From assembly GCA_005883905.1 (NCBI GenBank), contig VAYD01000147.1:1-5835 (forward strand): a stretch of DNA of 5,835 nucleotides, in the 5' to 3' direction. A program made the translations under genes and the position numbers. The DNA is from Actinomycetota bacterium (lineage in GTDB: Bacteria; Actinomycetota; Thermoleophilia; Solirubrobacterales; Solirubrobacteraceae). Of this stretch, positions 5,567-5,835 are shown piece by piece (position 1 is the stretch's first letter; each line of letters opens with the position of its first letter). The notes under the pieces were generated by a model that saw only the letters and a list, made by a program, of their open reading frames with translations, was not told the origin of the DNA and ran no database searches.

Positions 5567-5835
5567 CTACGGCTGCAGCAGGTCGTTCTGCGCGCTCGCG
5601 CGCTCGCGGCCCACCGTCAGCCGCGCGGGGCGGATGCTGCTGCCGTCGACGTGAACCGAGTACGTGCCGCGCGCGAGGTCGGCCTTCAGCTGGCCGGTGT
5701 CGCGTGGGTTGATCGGCCCCGTGCGGCCCTTGAAGCCCGCCTGGCCGTTGTTGACCTCGACCGTCAGCTGCTGCGACGCGCCGGTCTGGTTGGTCACGAT
5801 CAGCGTGACGGGGCCGGCGCCGAAGCGCTGCGGGG
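5567..5835 (-). CDS. C-terminal part of a beta-rich, cupredoxin-like or Ig-like protein, cut by the right edge
   Basis: The frame is open to the right edge, and 88 residues plus the TAG stop (5567-5569) are visible. A GTG at 5797 is an internal codon rather than the start, because coding-like sequence (PQRFGAGPVTLI) continues upstream of it. The visible part alternates hydrophobic residues as in a beta sandwich: GPVTLIVTNQTG, LTVEVN, then TGPINPRDTGQLKADLARGTYSVHVDG, then the ending RPARLTVGRERASAQNDLLQP. The strand-turn-strand ending GTYSVHV resembles the last strands of cupredoxin-like domains. However, no Cys, Met or His set for copper is visible (one His only), so a plain structural domain is more likely. 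The missing N-terminus probably carries a signal peptide or anchor. It lies 11 bases before the secreted-protein gene, suggesting one operon for two envelope proteins. Confidence 0.7.
   Translation of the reverse strand, partial: PQRFGAGPVTLIVTNQTGASQQLTVEVNNGQAGFKGRTGPINPRDTGQLKADLARGTYSVHVDGSSIRPARLTVGRERASAQNDLLQP

Noticed and set aside
5567..5835. A copper-binding cupredoxin at the right edge
   Set aside because: The visible 88 residues contain one His and no Cys or Met in a copper-site arrangement, so only the beta-sandwich character can be supported.

Overview
The window reads as chromosome from a high-GC actinobacterium. Third codon positions are almost all G or C, GTG starts are common, and several proteins look like ones from soil Thermoleophilia (Solirubrobacter/Conexibacter-like). 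That lineage is an inference from protein style and composition, not a demonstrated placement. All seven genes lie on the minus strand, so transcription runs from the right edge to the left edge. I see no RNA gene, insertion sequence, CRISPR array or origin, and no stretch over 300 bases without a gene.

In transcription order: (1) the C-terminal part of a small beta-rich protein, probably exported (5567 to the right edge); (2) 11 bases later, a secreted 162-aa protein with one DxTGDGxxD calcium-loop-like motif (5067-5555); (3) a short regulatory gap with a perfect CRP/GlxR-type palindrome, a plausible promoter and clustered TTGC/GCAA inverted repeats; (4) a MarR-family regulator (4567-5019) overlapping by ATGA (5) a 14-helix DHA2-type drug-efflux MFS transporter (3014-4570); (6) a CorA-family divalent cation channel (2015-2965) with GQN in place of the canonical GMN; (7) crotonyl-CoA carboxylase/reductase (714-1970), whose TAA stop shares a base with the ATG of (8) a 115-aa protein predicted to be a ferredoxin-like/dimeric alpha-beta barrel (367-714); (9) a further reading frame that leaves the window at the left edge and appears broken by a one-base frameshift just after its start.

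Functionally there are three blocks. The marR-MFS pair is a classic self-regulated efflux operon, here with an unusually good cAMP-receptor-type site next to its promoter. CorA handles Mg2+/Co2+-type transport. The ccr block makes ethylmalonyl-CoA from crotonyl-CoA, CO2 and NADPH, for the ethylmalonyl-CoA pathway of C2 assimilation or as a polyketide extender unit. It is tightly coupled to a small uncharacterised protein that could be an accessory factor. Gaps of 48 and 44 bases separate the blocks without a clear terminator, so read-through from the marR promoter down to ccr is possible.

I do not see a clearly new biological system. The most interesting items are the CRP-type site with its leaderless marR promoter, the ccr-coupled small gene, and the frameshifted left-edge gene.
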